Notes under the pieces: generated by a model | What the model was told of the DNA's origin: nothing | What the model saw: the letters and a program-made list of their open reading frames with translations, nothing else | The model's database searches: none | Position numbers and translations under genes: made by a program | NCBI GenBank assembly: GCA_934488615.1 | Contig: CAKSSJ010000026.1 | Span: 1-30,769, forward strand | DNA from: an uncultured Eubacteriales bacterium | GTDB lineage: Bacteria; Bacillota; Clostridia; Oscillospirales; Acutalibacteraceae | Direction: 5' to 3' | DNA: 30,769 nucleotides | Part shown: in pieces, positions 23,815-30,769 of the stretch | Numbering within the stretch: the stretch's first letter is position 1 | Layout of the letters: every line of letters begins with the position of its first letter

Positions 23815-23846
23815 AAAAAATGTCCCGTACAAAAACTGTACGGGAC
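23815..23846 (-). terminator. Riboswitch-controlled transcription attenuator
   Basis: On the - strand a perfect 10-bp stem GTCCCGTACA/TGTACGGGAC with a 5-nt loop is followed by ATTTTTTG. It lies between the FMN aptamer and the ribU ribosome site, so FMN binding probably favours this hairpin and stops transcription. Confidence 0.88.
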
Positions 23847-23865
23847 TTTATTTTTCAAGAATACA

Positions 23866-23990
23866 AATCTTCTCTCATCCGGACTGTACCGTCGGCTTCG
23901 GAATCTCACCGAATCAACTTTCGCTCACGGGCTTGTGGACTGAATCCCATTACCGTCGGTGGGGAATTGCGCCCCGCCCCGAAGACAACT
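23866..23990 (-). ncRNA. FMN riboswitch (RFN element)
   Basis: Read on the - strand, the leader contains the conserved RFN blocks in order: GTCTTCGGGGCGGGGCG, AATTCCCCACCGACGGT, GCCCGTGAGCG, GATTCGGTGAGATTCCG, AGCCGACGGTACAGTCCGG and ATGAGAGAAG. The two ends close as P1 (GTCTTC side with GAAGAT side). This is a textbook FMN aptamer and implies that high flavin represses the downstream transporter. Confidence 0.96.
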
Positions 23991-24004
23991 TTTAACTTAC
24001 CTCT

Positions 24005-24032
24005 ATTGTAGCACTGTATCTCGAAATGTCAA
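24005..24032 (-). promoter_or_regulatory. Promoter of the riboswitch-ribU unit
   Basis: On the - strand TTGACA (24027-24032) and TACAAT (24005-24010) are 16 bp apart, with an extended TGC before the -10. The start would be about 10 nt before the aptamer. Confidence 0.8.
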
Positions 24033-24068
24033 TATTTTTCTGCAATAATTCAAAATCAATATTATATA

Positions 24069-24097
24069 TTGACAAAAATGTTATATAGTGCTAAAAT
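24069..24097 (+). promoter_or_regulatory. Promoter of the LRR/DUF6273/dockerin gene
   Basis: TTGACA (24069-24074) and TAAAAT (24092-24097) are 17 bp apart, with an extended TGC directly before the -10. Transcription would start near 24104, giving a leader of about 93 nt in which no structure was recognised. It diverges from the ribU promoter only 36 bp away. Confidence 0.8.
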
Positions 24098-24196
24098 TTA
24101 AATAATAATACCGCAAAATGTTCAATTTATCAGTGCAAATGCAACAAATTTTTATACGGCGATATTATTGAAATTGAAATTCAGGGGGTTGTAAAC

Positions 24197-27100
24197 ATGA
24201 AAACGGCAAGGAAAATTTTGTCGGTAATCATCGCGATTCTGATGCTGACGGTTGTTGCGCCGAGTTCTGTCCTTGCGCAGGACGGCGGCTCGGAAGCCTT
24301 TTTTACCTATGAGGTTAATAACGGTGAAGCCACGATAACGGGCTATAACATGGGTGTTGAAAATCCTTATTTGTCGGATAATATTTTTCAAATTCCTGAT
24401 TATATTGACAGCTATACCGTAACGGCGATCGGCGAGAATGCATTCATGTATATGGAGCTCAGCCCCTATTGCAGAGTTATTATTCCGAATTCCGTCAAGC
24501 GAATCGAAGCGAGAGCCTTCTACGGTTGTAAGGGAGCAACGAATATTCATATAACCGACGGTGTAATCTGGATAGGCGATTCTGCGTTTGCGGATTCCGA
24601 GTTCATTCGTTATGATTTCGGCTTCACGGCTGGAGGAAACCAGCTTTATACGGGCAGTGATATTTTCGGAAGCGAGCGTTTTTCAAGATATTTCTGCTGT
24701 CTGAACAATTACAGCGCATGGAGCAATTACTACCATCCCGGTGCCGATTCCGAAATTCCGCTTTCTGAATTGGTTTTCAGCGATCTTTATAATTATTCAA
24801 TTATATATGATTATCAGGTTATCATCGGTACAGGAAATGAAGAAATATCGTTGTTAAGAAGTTACGATTTTTCAACAAATGAAATTCCCGAAACTATCGA
24901 CGGCTTACCCGTGGTAGCATTGGGCATACCTTATGTCGGAATGTATCAATTCTACGGAAATGTCGGAATTAAGGATACAAGTCTTTCAACCGAGCTGATT
25001 ATTCCGAAGAGCATAAAATATATTTACAATTCCGTTTTCCCCGACGGTTTAATGTCACCCTTTAAGGATATAAGCTACCGCGGACCCGAGGAGGAATGGA
25101 ACGCGATCGAGAAGGATCTCGAGGGCAACGGCGGTCTTTCTAAAATCAGAGTTCATTATAACTATGACGGTCACGCACACAAATTTACGAGTGCTTCAGA
25201 TCCGTCAACATGCATTGAGGGCGGTGCAAGCTATAAGCTCTGCTCGGTTTGTAATGAAAAATATGAATATACAGCTCTGCCGAAGTCTGCCCATACCTAC
25301 GGCGATTGGACAGTAACCGTTCAGCCGACAACACAGACCGAGGGCAAAAAGGAAAGAACCTGCACGGTTTGCCAAAATAAAGAAACCGCAAACGTTCCGA
25401 AGATAGAAAAGACATACGAATATAAATCAGGAGATATTATTGAGTTCGGCTCGTATCCGCAGACCAAGGTAGAGGACGAGAGTATTTTGGCTGAGCTCAA
25501 TGCACTTAAGCTTGATTGGAAAACAAAGAACTATTATACAGATAATGATTGCTCGGCCTTAGCACAAAGTATGAGTTATGCCGATATTGACTTGAACGGT
25601 GACGGTAAATATGATTACAGAGCTATAAGAATAAACAATGATTTATCTTTTTGTTATAGTTATTATGAAACTATACAGGAAAAAAACGGATACAACCGCA
25701 ATGAAATATATTACTTTAAATACGAGCCGCTGCAATGGCGTGTTTTGGATGCGGATGAAGGCTATTTGATGTGCAATAATACGATCGATTCACTTCCGTT
25801 TCAGAGTGTTGTTTACGAAAAAGACGGCGAAAGCTTTAACAGTAAGGACTATACCTCCTATGCTAATGATTGGGAAACAAGCTCAATCAGGAAATGGCTT
25901 AACAATGATTTTTATAATGACGCTTTTTCGGATGCGGAAAAAGAAATAATAAAAACATCAAAATTGACGAACAAAAATAATGATGGATTGCCAAGCGGCC
26001 CCGATTTAGACAACAGCAAATATGACGGCTCAGATACAGAGGATAAAATTTACCTGCCGTCTGCATCCGATGTTAATAATTATATGGGCAATTATTCAGC
26101 AAATAAGCGACTGAAGGGAACGGATTACTCACAAAGTCAGGGCTGCCATACAAGTCGTGATGAAATTAATCCGGACATGAACTATTACGGATATTCATCG
26201 TGGATGCTCCGAACAGCGATACTGTCAAACTATATTTCGATTGTTACGATTGACGGAGCAGTAGATGAAAGCATAATTACCCATTCGTGGAAATGTGGAA
26301 CAGTACCTGCACTGAAAATTGACGGCTTGAAAAACCATGAATTTAAATTTCATACCCACGTCTATAAAAGTTTTTTATTTTCTCCGTATGATATTACCTC
26401 AGCGTGTTATTATGATGAGTGTGTTTGGTGCGGAGAAAAAGAATTCAACTACAACCATACCTACGGCGATTGGACAGTAACCGTTCAGCCGACAACACAG
26501 ACCGAGGGCAAAAAGGAAAGAACCTGCTCGGTTTGTAATAAAACACAAACCATGAGTATTGCAAAGCTTGACGCGGAGGCGCTCAAGCCGACTGTAAACG
26601 AAAACGCACCGCTTCTTATCGACAGTGAAAAAGCGCAGATTTACGGCTTTGACCTTACCAAGGGCATTGACGAGACGGTTGCACAGACGTTCGGACTTAA
26701 AGAGGGCACGCACCTTGCTTACAGCAATGCCGACAAGCCGAGAACGGGCGATAAAATTGAGATAAGAACCGACGGCTCGGACGAGGTTATCGCCTCGTAC
26801 ACCGTGGTCGTATTCGGCGATACGGACGGGGACGGAAGCTATGACGGCAGAGACGCGACGATCGTCAGCATGATTGCCAACGGTATGCTTACTCCCGATG
26901 CGGCTGTATTGGCAGCGGCGGACTGCAACCATGACGGTGTTGTGGATCAGCTCGACGTTGATATCCTCAATTATGCAGGTGTGCTCCTCTCAAAGGTTGA
27001 CCAGACCAAAACGCAGGAGGAATTGCAGACCGATTCCGTTTATGTTGAATATATCAACCTCATCAGTCAGGATCCCGATAAGCCGGGTGGAGAAATCAAG

Positions 27101-27205
27101 CCCGACGAAGAGCCCAACGATAAGCCCGTTAAAGAGGACAACATCATTGTGAAATTCTTTAAAATTGTTTGGAACTTCATAAAATCACTGTTTGGCATAA
27201 AGTAA
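24197..27205 (+). CDS. Secreted protein with BspA-like LRR, Cys-pair repeats, DUF6273 and dockerin
   Basis: The 1002-residue protein begins with a signal peptide (basic MKTARK, hydrophobic core, likely cut after SVLA, residue 27). Residues about 45-140 resemble BspA/LRR_5 repeats (RVIIPNSVKRIEARAFYGC). A first Cys-pair module (C349/C352, C389/C392) and a second (C742/C745, C777/C780) flank a DUF6273 domain (about 407-710; IEFGSYPQTKVEDESILAEL and SSIRKWLNNDFYNDAFSDAE). A pre-dockerin module and a type I dockerin (about 800-940; GDTDGDGSYDGRD, ADCNHDGVVDQLD) follow, then a charged linker and the tail KFFKIVWNFIKSLFGIK. It is an exported, probably surface-associated protein; a role in adhesion or complex assembly is inferred. 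GGGGG at 24183-24187 is the ribosome site. Confidence 0.88.
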   Translation: MKTARKILSVIIAILMLTVVAPSSVLAQDGGSEAFFTYEVNNGEATITGYNMGVENPYLSDNIFQIPDYIDSYTVTAIGENAFMYMELSPYCRVIIPNSVKRIEARAFYGCKGATNIHITDGVIWIGDSAFADSEFIRYDFGFTAGGNQLYTGSDIFGSERFSRYFCCLNNYSAWSNYYHPGADSEIPLSELVFSDLYNYSIIYDYQVIIGTGNEEISLLRSYDFSTNEIPETIDGLPVVALGIPYVGMYQFYGNVGIKDTSLSTELIIPKSIKYIYNSVFPDGLMSPFKDISYRGPEEEWNAIEKDLEGNGGLSKIRVHYNYDGHAHKFTSASDPSTCIEGGASYKLCSVCNEKYEYTALPKSAHTYGDWTVTVQPTTQTEGKKERTCTVCQNKETANVPKIEKTYEYKSGDIIEFGSYPQTKVEDESILAELNALKLDWKTKNYYTDNDCSALAQSMSYADIDLNGDGKYDYRAIRINNDLSFCYSYYETIQEKNGYNRNEIYYFKYEPLQWRVLDADEGYLMCNNTIDSLPFQSVVYEKDGESFNSKDYTSYANDWETSSIRKWLNNDFYNDAFSDAEKEIIKTSKLTNKNNDGLPSGPDLDNSKYDGSDTEDKIYLPSASDVNNYMGNYSANKRLKGTDYSQSQGCHTSRDEINPDMNYYGYSSWMLRTAILSNYISIVTIDGAVDESIITHSWKCGTVPALKIDGLKNHEFKFHTHVYKSFLFSPYDITSACYYDECVWCGEKEFNYNHTYGDWTVTVQPTTQTEGKKERTCSVCNKTQTMSIAKLDAEALKPTVNENAPLLIDSEKAQIYGFDLTKGIDETVAQTFGLKEGTHLAYSNADKPRTGDKIEIRTDGSDEVIASYTVVVFGDTDGDGSYDGRDATIVSMIANGMLTPDAAVLAAADCNHDGVVDQLDVDILNYAGVLLSKVDQTKTQEELQTDSVYVEYINLISQDPDKPGGEIKPDEEPNDKPVKEDNIIVKFFKIVWNFIKSLFGIK
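25291..25363 (+). repeat. 73-bp perfect direct repeat, first copy
   Basis: It is identical to 26455-26527, encodes HTYGDWTVTVQPTTQTEGKK and the following ERTC, and closes the first Cys-pair module before DUF6273. Confidence 0.95.
26455..26527 (+). repeat. 73-bp perfect direct repeat, second copy
   Basis: It is identical to 25291-25363. The distance is 1164 bp, exactly 388 codons, and the DUF6273 domain lies between the copies. Confidence 0.95.
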
Positions 27206-27212
27206 AATAAAG

Positions 27213-27250
27213 GCTCCCACTCTGAAAACGGAGTGGGAGCTTGCTTTTAA
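27213..27250. terminator. Bidirectional rho-independent terminator
   Basis: GCTCCCACTC (27213-27222) pairs perfectly with GAGTGGGAGC (27231-27240) around an 8-nt loop. TTGCTTTT follows on the + strand, and CCTTTATTTTAC follows on the - strand, so it serves both convergent genes. Confidence 0.88.
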
Positions 27251-28083
27251 AGATTGTTGACGTCAATTGCGGCTATGACCTTTTCGATGTATGCTCCGAA
27301 TCTGTCGGCGATTTTTGCTGCCGCAATTCCGACCTCTTCATCGGAGAGCTTGCAGTCGAGCACACCTGCCGCCATGTTTGTCATGACGGAAAAGGCGAGA
27401 AGCGGCATTGAGCAGTGCGCCGCAGTGAGAGCCTCGGTGACGGTGGACATTCCGACCGCGTCCGCACCCAAAAGCCTTGCGGCTCGGATCTCCGCAGGCG
27501 TTTCAAACTGAGGACCTGGGAAGAACATGTAAACTCCCTCGCGGAAATTCAGCCCGCTTCCGTCGGCGCATTTCAGTGCAATTTCACGGAGCTTTTTGGT
27601 GTACATATCCGTCACATCAAAGAAACGTGGACCGAAAAAGTCAAGATTCTTCCCTCTGAGCGGACTTGCACCGTTGAGCTTTATATGATCGCTGACTATC
27701 ATAATATCGCCGACATTGTAGCTCTTGTTGACCGCACCTGCGGCATTGGTGAGTATGGTCGCCTTAACGCCGAGGAGCTTGAAAAGGCGAATGGGAATAA
27801 CGAGCTGTTCAAAATCGTAGCCCTCATAGGAATGAAAGCGGCCTGCCATGCAAAGGACCTTTTTGCCGCCGACCTCGCCGTAAATCAGCTTGCCTGCGTG
27901 GGAAGCGACGGTCGAAACAAGAAAATTCGGAATGTCGCTGTATTTTATTTCAATCGGATTTTTGATTTTCGATGCAAAATCACCGAGACCCGAGCCGAGA
28001 ATAATTGCGATTTCGGGCTCGTCATTGATTATCGACATAACGTAATCGGCGCTTTTTTGAAAAAATTCAACCGTGTATTCCAT
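27247..28083 (-). CDS. punA: Purine nucleoside phosphorylase (trimeric type)
   Basis: The 278-residue product matches the low-molecular-mass PNP family: phosphate-binding ILGSGLGDF (28-36), SHAGK (61-65), GRFHSYEGY (81-89), TNAAGAVN (112-119), purine-binding GPQFETPAEIR (190-200), GMSTVTE (211-217) and TNMAAG (235-240). The asparagine N236 fits preference for 6-oxopurines (inosine, guanosine). It splits purine nucleosides with phosphate into base and ribose-1-phosphate for salvage. AGTGAGG at about 28093-28099 is the ribosome site. It lies 16 bp behind the small unknown gene, with which it is probably co-transcribed, and ends at a bidirectional terminator. Confidence 0.95.
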   Translation of the reverse strand: MEYTVEFFQKSADYVMSIINDEPEIAIILGSGLGDFASKIKNPIEIKYSDIPNFLVSTVASHAGKLIYGEVGGKKVLCMAGRFHSYEGYDFEQLVIPIRLFKLLGVKATILTNAAGAVNKSYNVGDIMIVSDHIKLNGASPLRGKNLDFFGPRFFDVTDMYTKKLREIALKCADGSGLNFREGVYMFFPGPQFETPAEIRAARLLGADAVGMSTVTEALTAAHCSMPLLAFSVMTNMAAGVLDCKLSDEEVGIAAAKIADRFGAYIEKVIAAIDVNNL

Positions 28084-28099
28084 GCCAATTGCCTCACTT

Positions 28100-28393
28100 T
28101 CACTGCTTATTTAATATGAATTCGATCTGCCTTACGGCGTTCCTGAGCTTTGCAAAGGATGAGCTCGGGTCGCTGTCAACAGTTTTGATTATCAGCTCCA
28201 GATCGTCAAGAGAATACTTGAACTTGCTTGCCGTTACACTGATATTCCGCCTTACAGCGCAGATGTCCGCCATTTGCTTTTCCGTCAGAAGCTCAACGCT
28301 TTTGCAATTCGCTTTAATTGTCTCGTCAATTATATTCTCGGGAAAAAGAATATATCCCTCGATTTGTTTCTTTAAGTCGTTTTCAAAGCTCAT
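28100..28393 (-). CDS. Small protein of unknown function upstream of punA
   Basis: The 97-residue product is hydrophilic and largely helical in appearance, without signal peptide, membrane segment or cysteine motif (a single pair of isolated cysteines at 30 and 45). I do not recognise the family. The distance to punA (16 bp) suggests one operon. The ATG at 28393 has no Shine-Dalgarno (CTGATTTTTTAACT precedes it) and lies directly behind the alpha-mannosidase terminator. The frame is open back to the mannosidase stop at 28448-28450 but offers no better start. It could be leaderless, weakly translated, or start elsewhere. Confidence 0.6.
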   Translation of the reverse strand: MSFENDLKKQIEGYILFPENIIDETIKANCKSVELLTEKQMADICAVRRNISVTASKFKYSLDDLELIIKTVDSDPSSSFAKLRNAVRQIEFILNKQ

Positions 28394-28397
28394 AGTT

Positions 28398-28435
28398 AAA
28401 AAATCAGGGCTGCTGCATTTTACTGCAACAGCCCT
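28398..28435 (-). terminator. Rho-independent terminator of the alpha-mannosidase gene
   Basis: On the - strand AGGGCTGTTGCA pairs with TGCAGCAGCCCT (12 bp, one G-T pair; 28424-28435 with 28406-28417), and GATTTTTT follows. Confidence 0.88.
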
Positions 28436-28447
28436 CTCAAAATCGTT

Positions 28448-30769
28448 TTATTTGATCTTTACCTTGTAGTTCTTGATCTCAAACGGGGTTGCGTGGAAGC
28501 TGATCGTATCGCCGTCAAAGTCAACGGGAACATCGTTTCTCTCAATGAGGTCGCATTCTGCGGCGTAGGTGAGGGGAGCGAAGAATTTAACGCTTGCGTC
28601 AACGCTTCTGCCTTTCTTCTCAACCATACGGATGATGTAAGCGTCCTCCTCCTCGCACTTCTTGACAGCCTCAAGCGTCATGCTGTCGCTCGTGAGAGTG
28701 ATGAATGAATTGTCTGCGCCCATTTCGCCCTCCGACTTAATGTCAACGGGAACAAGCGGATGATTGATTTCAAGTCCTCTTTCAAGGGTCTTTGCCTTCT
28801 TCCATGTCTCTGCATGGGGATAGAGCGAATATGTGAAGTAGTGATCGCCCCTGTCAGACTTCGGATCGGGCTTGATCGGAGCCTTGAGGAGGGTGAGGAT
28901 CATCTTGTGCTCGTTGACCTCGTGACCGTACTTGCAGTCGTTGAGAAGCGATACACCGTAGTCCTCGTCGGACATGTCGATCCAGTTGTGGGCATTGACC
29001 TCAAACTTTGCCTTGTCGTACGGATTGTATCTGTATGAGCAGCACTCCATTGTAGCGTAGGCGATATCTCTTGTGTAGTTCTTCGTCTGAAGATCAACGT
29101 CAAAGAATACCTTGAGGAGCTTCTGATCCTCGTGCCAGCTGATGTGAGTGTCAAAGTCGATTCTGTCAAGGTCGTTATAGATGATGATGTTCTGCTCAAT
29201 CTTTGACTTGAGAACGTCCTTCTCAATTGAAATCATTGTGTAAACATCGCCCTTGACGATATCCTTAACAATGCCGTCCTTGAGCTCAAATTCACGGTCA
29301 ACATATGTTGCAACGATATCCCATGCGTCGTATCCGCCGGGCATATCCTCGAAGAGTCTGAAATCGTTGCCCTTGCCGCCCTTGGAGATGACCTCACGGC
29401 GGTTCTTCTTATCATAGATTGAGATAAGAGTTGCATTGTCGTCAAGAACAAGCTTGAAGCTGTCATTCTCGATCTCCTTGCCGTTGCTCTCCTCATACGC
29501 GGGAGCCTTTGCGGCAGGCATCTTGTAGTAAACCTTGTAGCCGACAGCCGGAATATCCTTGGCAACGAATACGAGCTTCTTTTCGCCGTTCGGCTTAGTG
29601 TACGCCTGAGTTGCGACCTTATTGCCGTTCTCATCGAAGATATCAACGTCCTGATAATCAAGCTCAACCTTAGTCGTAGCGATATTTGCAAGGGAGTTGA
29701 AGAGTGCAAACGGCTTGCCGAGGTTCTTGTCATAGCCGATATGCTCTGCGATAACTGCAAGAGCCTCATTGCGTACTCTTTCGCCTGTTTCGATAACCTC
29801 ATCGTAGATGCTCATGAGCTTGCCGAATACCTCGGTGATATGAGTTCCGGGAAGTGAATCGTGGAACTGGTTGGTAAGGATCTTTCTCCATGCGAGAGCA
29901 AGCTCCTCTGTCGGGTACTCGTAGCCGTAGCTTTCTGCGATAACTGCGTACATCTCAGCCTCTCTGAAGAGATTCTCGCAGTAACGGTTTGCCTTTTTAA
30001 GAGCAGCCTTTGTGGTGTGAACGCCGCGATGCTCCTCAAGGTAAAGCTCGTCCTTCCATGTAACGATCTTATCGCCGGCTGCGATAGCCTTCTGACGCAT
30101 ATTTTCAAGTGATTCCTCAATCTTGCAAACCTTTGTTTCCGGGAGACCGGGGAAGTTCTTATATCTCTTGACATATTCAAGCATCTCGTTATCGACTCCG
30201 CCGCCGCCGTCGCCCCAGCCGTAGCAGTACATGGACTCGCCGATGGTGTCCTTATCGGTATACTTGACCCAGTTTGTCTTGAGTGAATCCGCCTCCATTG
30301 AACCGATGAAGTGAGTCGGGGGAACGGCTGCGAATACCTTCGATCCGTCCGGACCCTCCCACCAGAAGGAATTGTAAAGCCACGGGTTTGTATCGTTCCA
30401 AATACCCATCTTGTGGGTAACGAAATATTTCATTCCTGCCTTTTTCATGATCTGCGGCATACAGTAGCTGTTGCCGAAAACATCGGGAAGCCAGCAGGTC
30501 TTGGGCGTTACGCCGAACCACTTCTCGGCATAGCGAACACCGTGGAGGAACTGACGGACAAAGCTCTCGCCTGAGATGATGTTACAATCAGGCTCAACCC
30601 ACATACCGCCGATATATTCCCAGCGGCCCTCTTTGACTCTCTTCTGAACCTGCTCGAAGATGTTCGGATAATGAACTCTCATTTCCTCATACATACCTGC
30701 CTGGCTCTGAGAGAAGATGAAGTCGGGGTACTGCTCCATAAGACGAAGCATTGTTGCGTGAGTACGGCC
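28448..30769 (-). CDS. GH38 alpha-mannosidase (5' end beyond the window)
   Basis: The frame is open to the window edge (GRTHAT before the first in-window ATG at 30751), so the N-terminal part with the HxHxD metal site is missing; 773 residues are visible. Near visible residue 96 is CWLPDVFGNS, whose aspartate is the GH38 nucleophile. EYIGGMWVEPDCNIISGES and the mid-domain ILTNQFHDSLPGTHITEVF are further family marks. The rest is the usual beta-rich C-terminal region ending in FEIKNYKVKIK. It hydrolyses alpha-linked mannose, with Zn2+ expected; as a long bacterial form it is probably cytoplasmic and acts on imported manno-oligosaccharides or glycan fragments. Strong T-rich terminator follows 12 bp after the stop. 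Confidence 0.93.
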   Translation of the reverse strand, partial: GRTHATMLRLMEQYPDFIFSQSQAGMYEEMRVHYPNIFEQVQKRVKEGRWEYIGGMWVEPDCNIISGESFVRQFLHGVRYAEKWFGVTPKTCWLPDVFGNSYCMPQIMKKAGMKYFVTHKMGIWNDTNPWLYNSFWWEGPDGSKVFAAVPPTHFIGSMEADSLKTNWVKYTDKDTIGESMYCYGWGDGGGGVDNEMLEYVKRYKNFPGLPETKVCKIEESLENMRQKAIAAGDKIVTWKDELYLEEHRGVHTTKAALKKANRYCENLFREAEMYAVIAESYGYEYPTEELALAWRKILTNQFHDSLPGTHITEVFGKLMSIYDEVIETGERVRNEALAVIAEHIGYDKNLGKPFALFNSLANIATTKVELDYQDVDIFDENGNKVATQAYTKPNGEKKLVFVAKDIPAVGYKVYYKMPAAKAPAYEESNGKEIENDSFKLVLDDNATLISIYDKKNRREVISKGGKGNDFRLFEDMPGGYDAWDIVATYVDREFELKDGIVKDIVKGDVYTMISIEKDVLKSKIEQNIIIYNDLDRIDFDTHISWHEDQKLLKVFFDVDLQTKNYTRDIAYATMECCSYRYNPYDKAKFEVNAHNWIDMSDEDYGVSLLNDCKYGHEVNEHKMILTLLKAPIKPDPKSDRGDHYFTYSLYPHAETWKKAKTLERGLEINHPLVPVDIKSEGEMGADNSFITLTSDSMTLEAVKKCEEEDAYIIRMVEKKGRSVDASVKFFAPLTYAAECDLIERNDVPVDFDGDTISFHATPFEIKNYKVKIK

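Noticed and set aside
23461..23995. Open frames on the + strand opposite ribU and the riboswitch
   Set aside because: They are antisense to a well-supported transporter and a conserved RNA element and resemble no known protein.
1..30769. tRNA, rRNA, CRISPR arrays, prophage or defence genes
   Set aside because: Looked for by eye on both strands; nothing resembling tRNA arms with GTTCRA, rRNA core segments, spacer arrays or phage proteins was seen.

Overview
The window looks like a piece of a gut-type member of the Clostridia, most likely Oscillospiraceae/Ruminococcaceae. Pointers are the Gram-positive housekeeping set (Obg, Mini-III, YitT, an ECF-type riboflavin transporter under an FMN riboswitch), strong AGGAGG ribosome sites, two secreted proteins ending in type I dockerin-like modules, DUF6273 and BspA-like repeats, and intergenic palindromes of the kind common in that family. 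No rRNA, tRNA, CRISPR array, transposase or phage gene was seen.

Layout. (1) 1-3231 (+): the 3' part of a very large secreted repeat protein (InlB-type repeat, Big_2, seven Big_3 units, FIVAR-like helices, dockerin), closed by a bidirectional terminator. (2) 3293-4147 (-): a DUF11 repeat protein without a signal peptide. (3) 4335-15172 (+): a tightly packed catabolic cluster: a fused xylose-isomerase-like/Gfo-Idh-MocA protein, a second Gfo/Idh/MocA oxidoreductase, mannonate dehydratase (uxuA), a UxuB-type SDR, a family 2 glycosyltransferase, a KDG kinase, a GH106-like glycoside hydrolase and KDPG aldolase. Together they predict fructuronate -> mannonate -> KDG -> KDPG -> pyruvate + glyceraldehyde-3-phosphate, fed by cytoplasmic cleavage or oxidation of a uronate-containing glycoside. 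A uronate isomerase (UxaC) and a transporter are not in the window. (4) 15208-17806 (+): obgE, mrnC and yitT follow with no visible terminator. (5) 17899-18627 (+): yebC under a consensus promoter.

(6) 18628-19337: about 700 bp with no gene, packed with palindromic repeats; a related copy lies at 22986-23103. (7) 19338-20032 (+): two small membrane proteins. (8) 20172-21901 (+): a two-component system. (9) 22054-22923 (+): a lipid/diacylglycerol kinase-family protein. (10) 23176-24032 (-): promoter, FMN riboswitch, attenuator and ribU-type S component. (11) 24197-27205 (+): a secreted LRR/DUF6273/dockerin protein. (12) 27247-28393 (-): purine nucleoside phosphorylase and a small unknown protein. 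(13) 28448-30769 (-): GH38 alpha-mannosidase, cut by the window edge.

The best candidate for an undescribed system is cluster (3), above all its fused isomerase-oxidoreductase next to a second oxidoreductase and a GH106-like enzyme. All functions are read from sequence motifs and memory of the families; nothing was searched.
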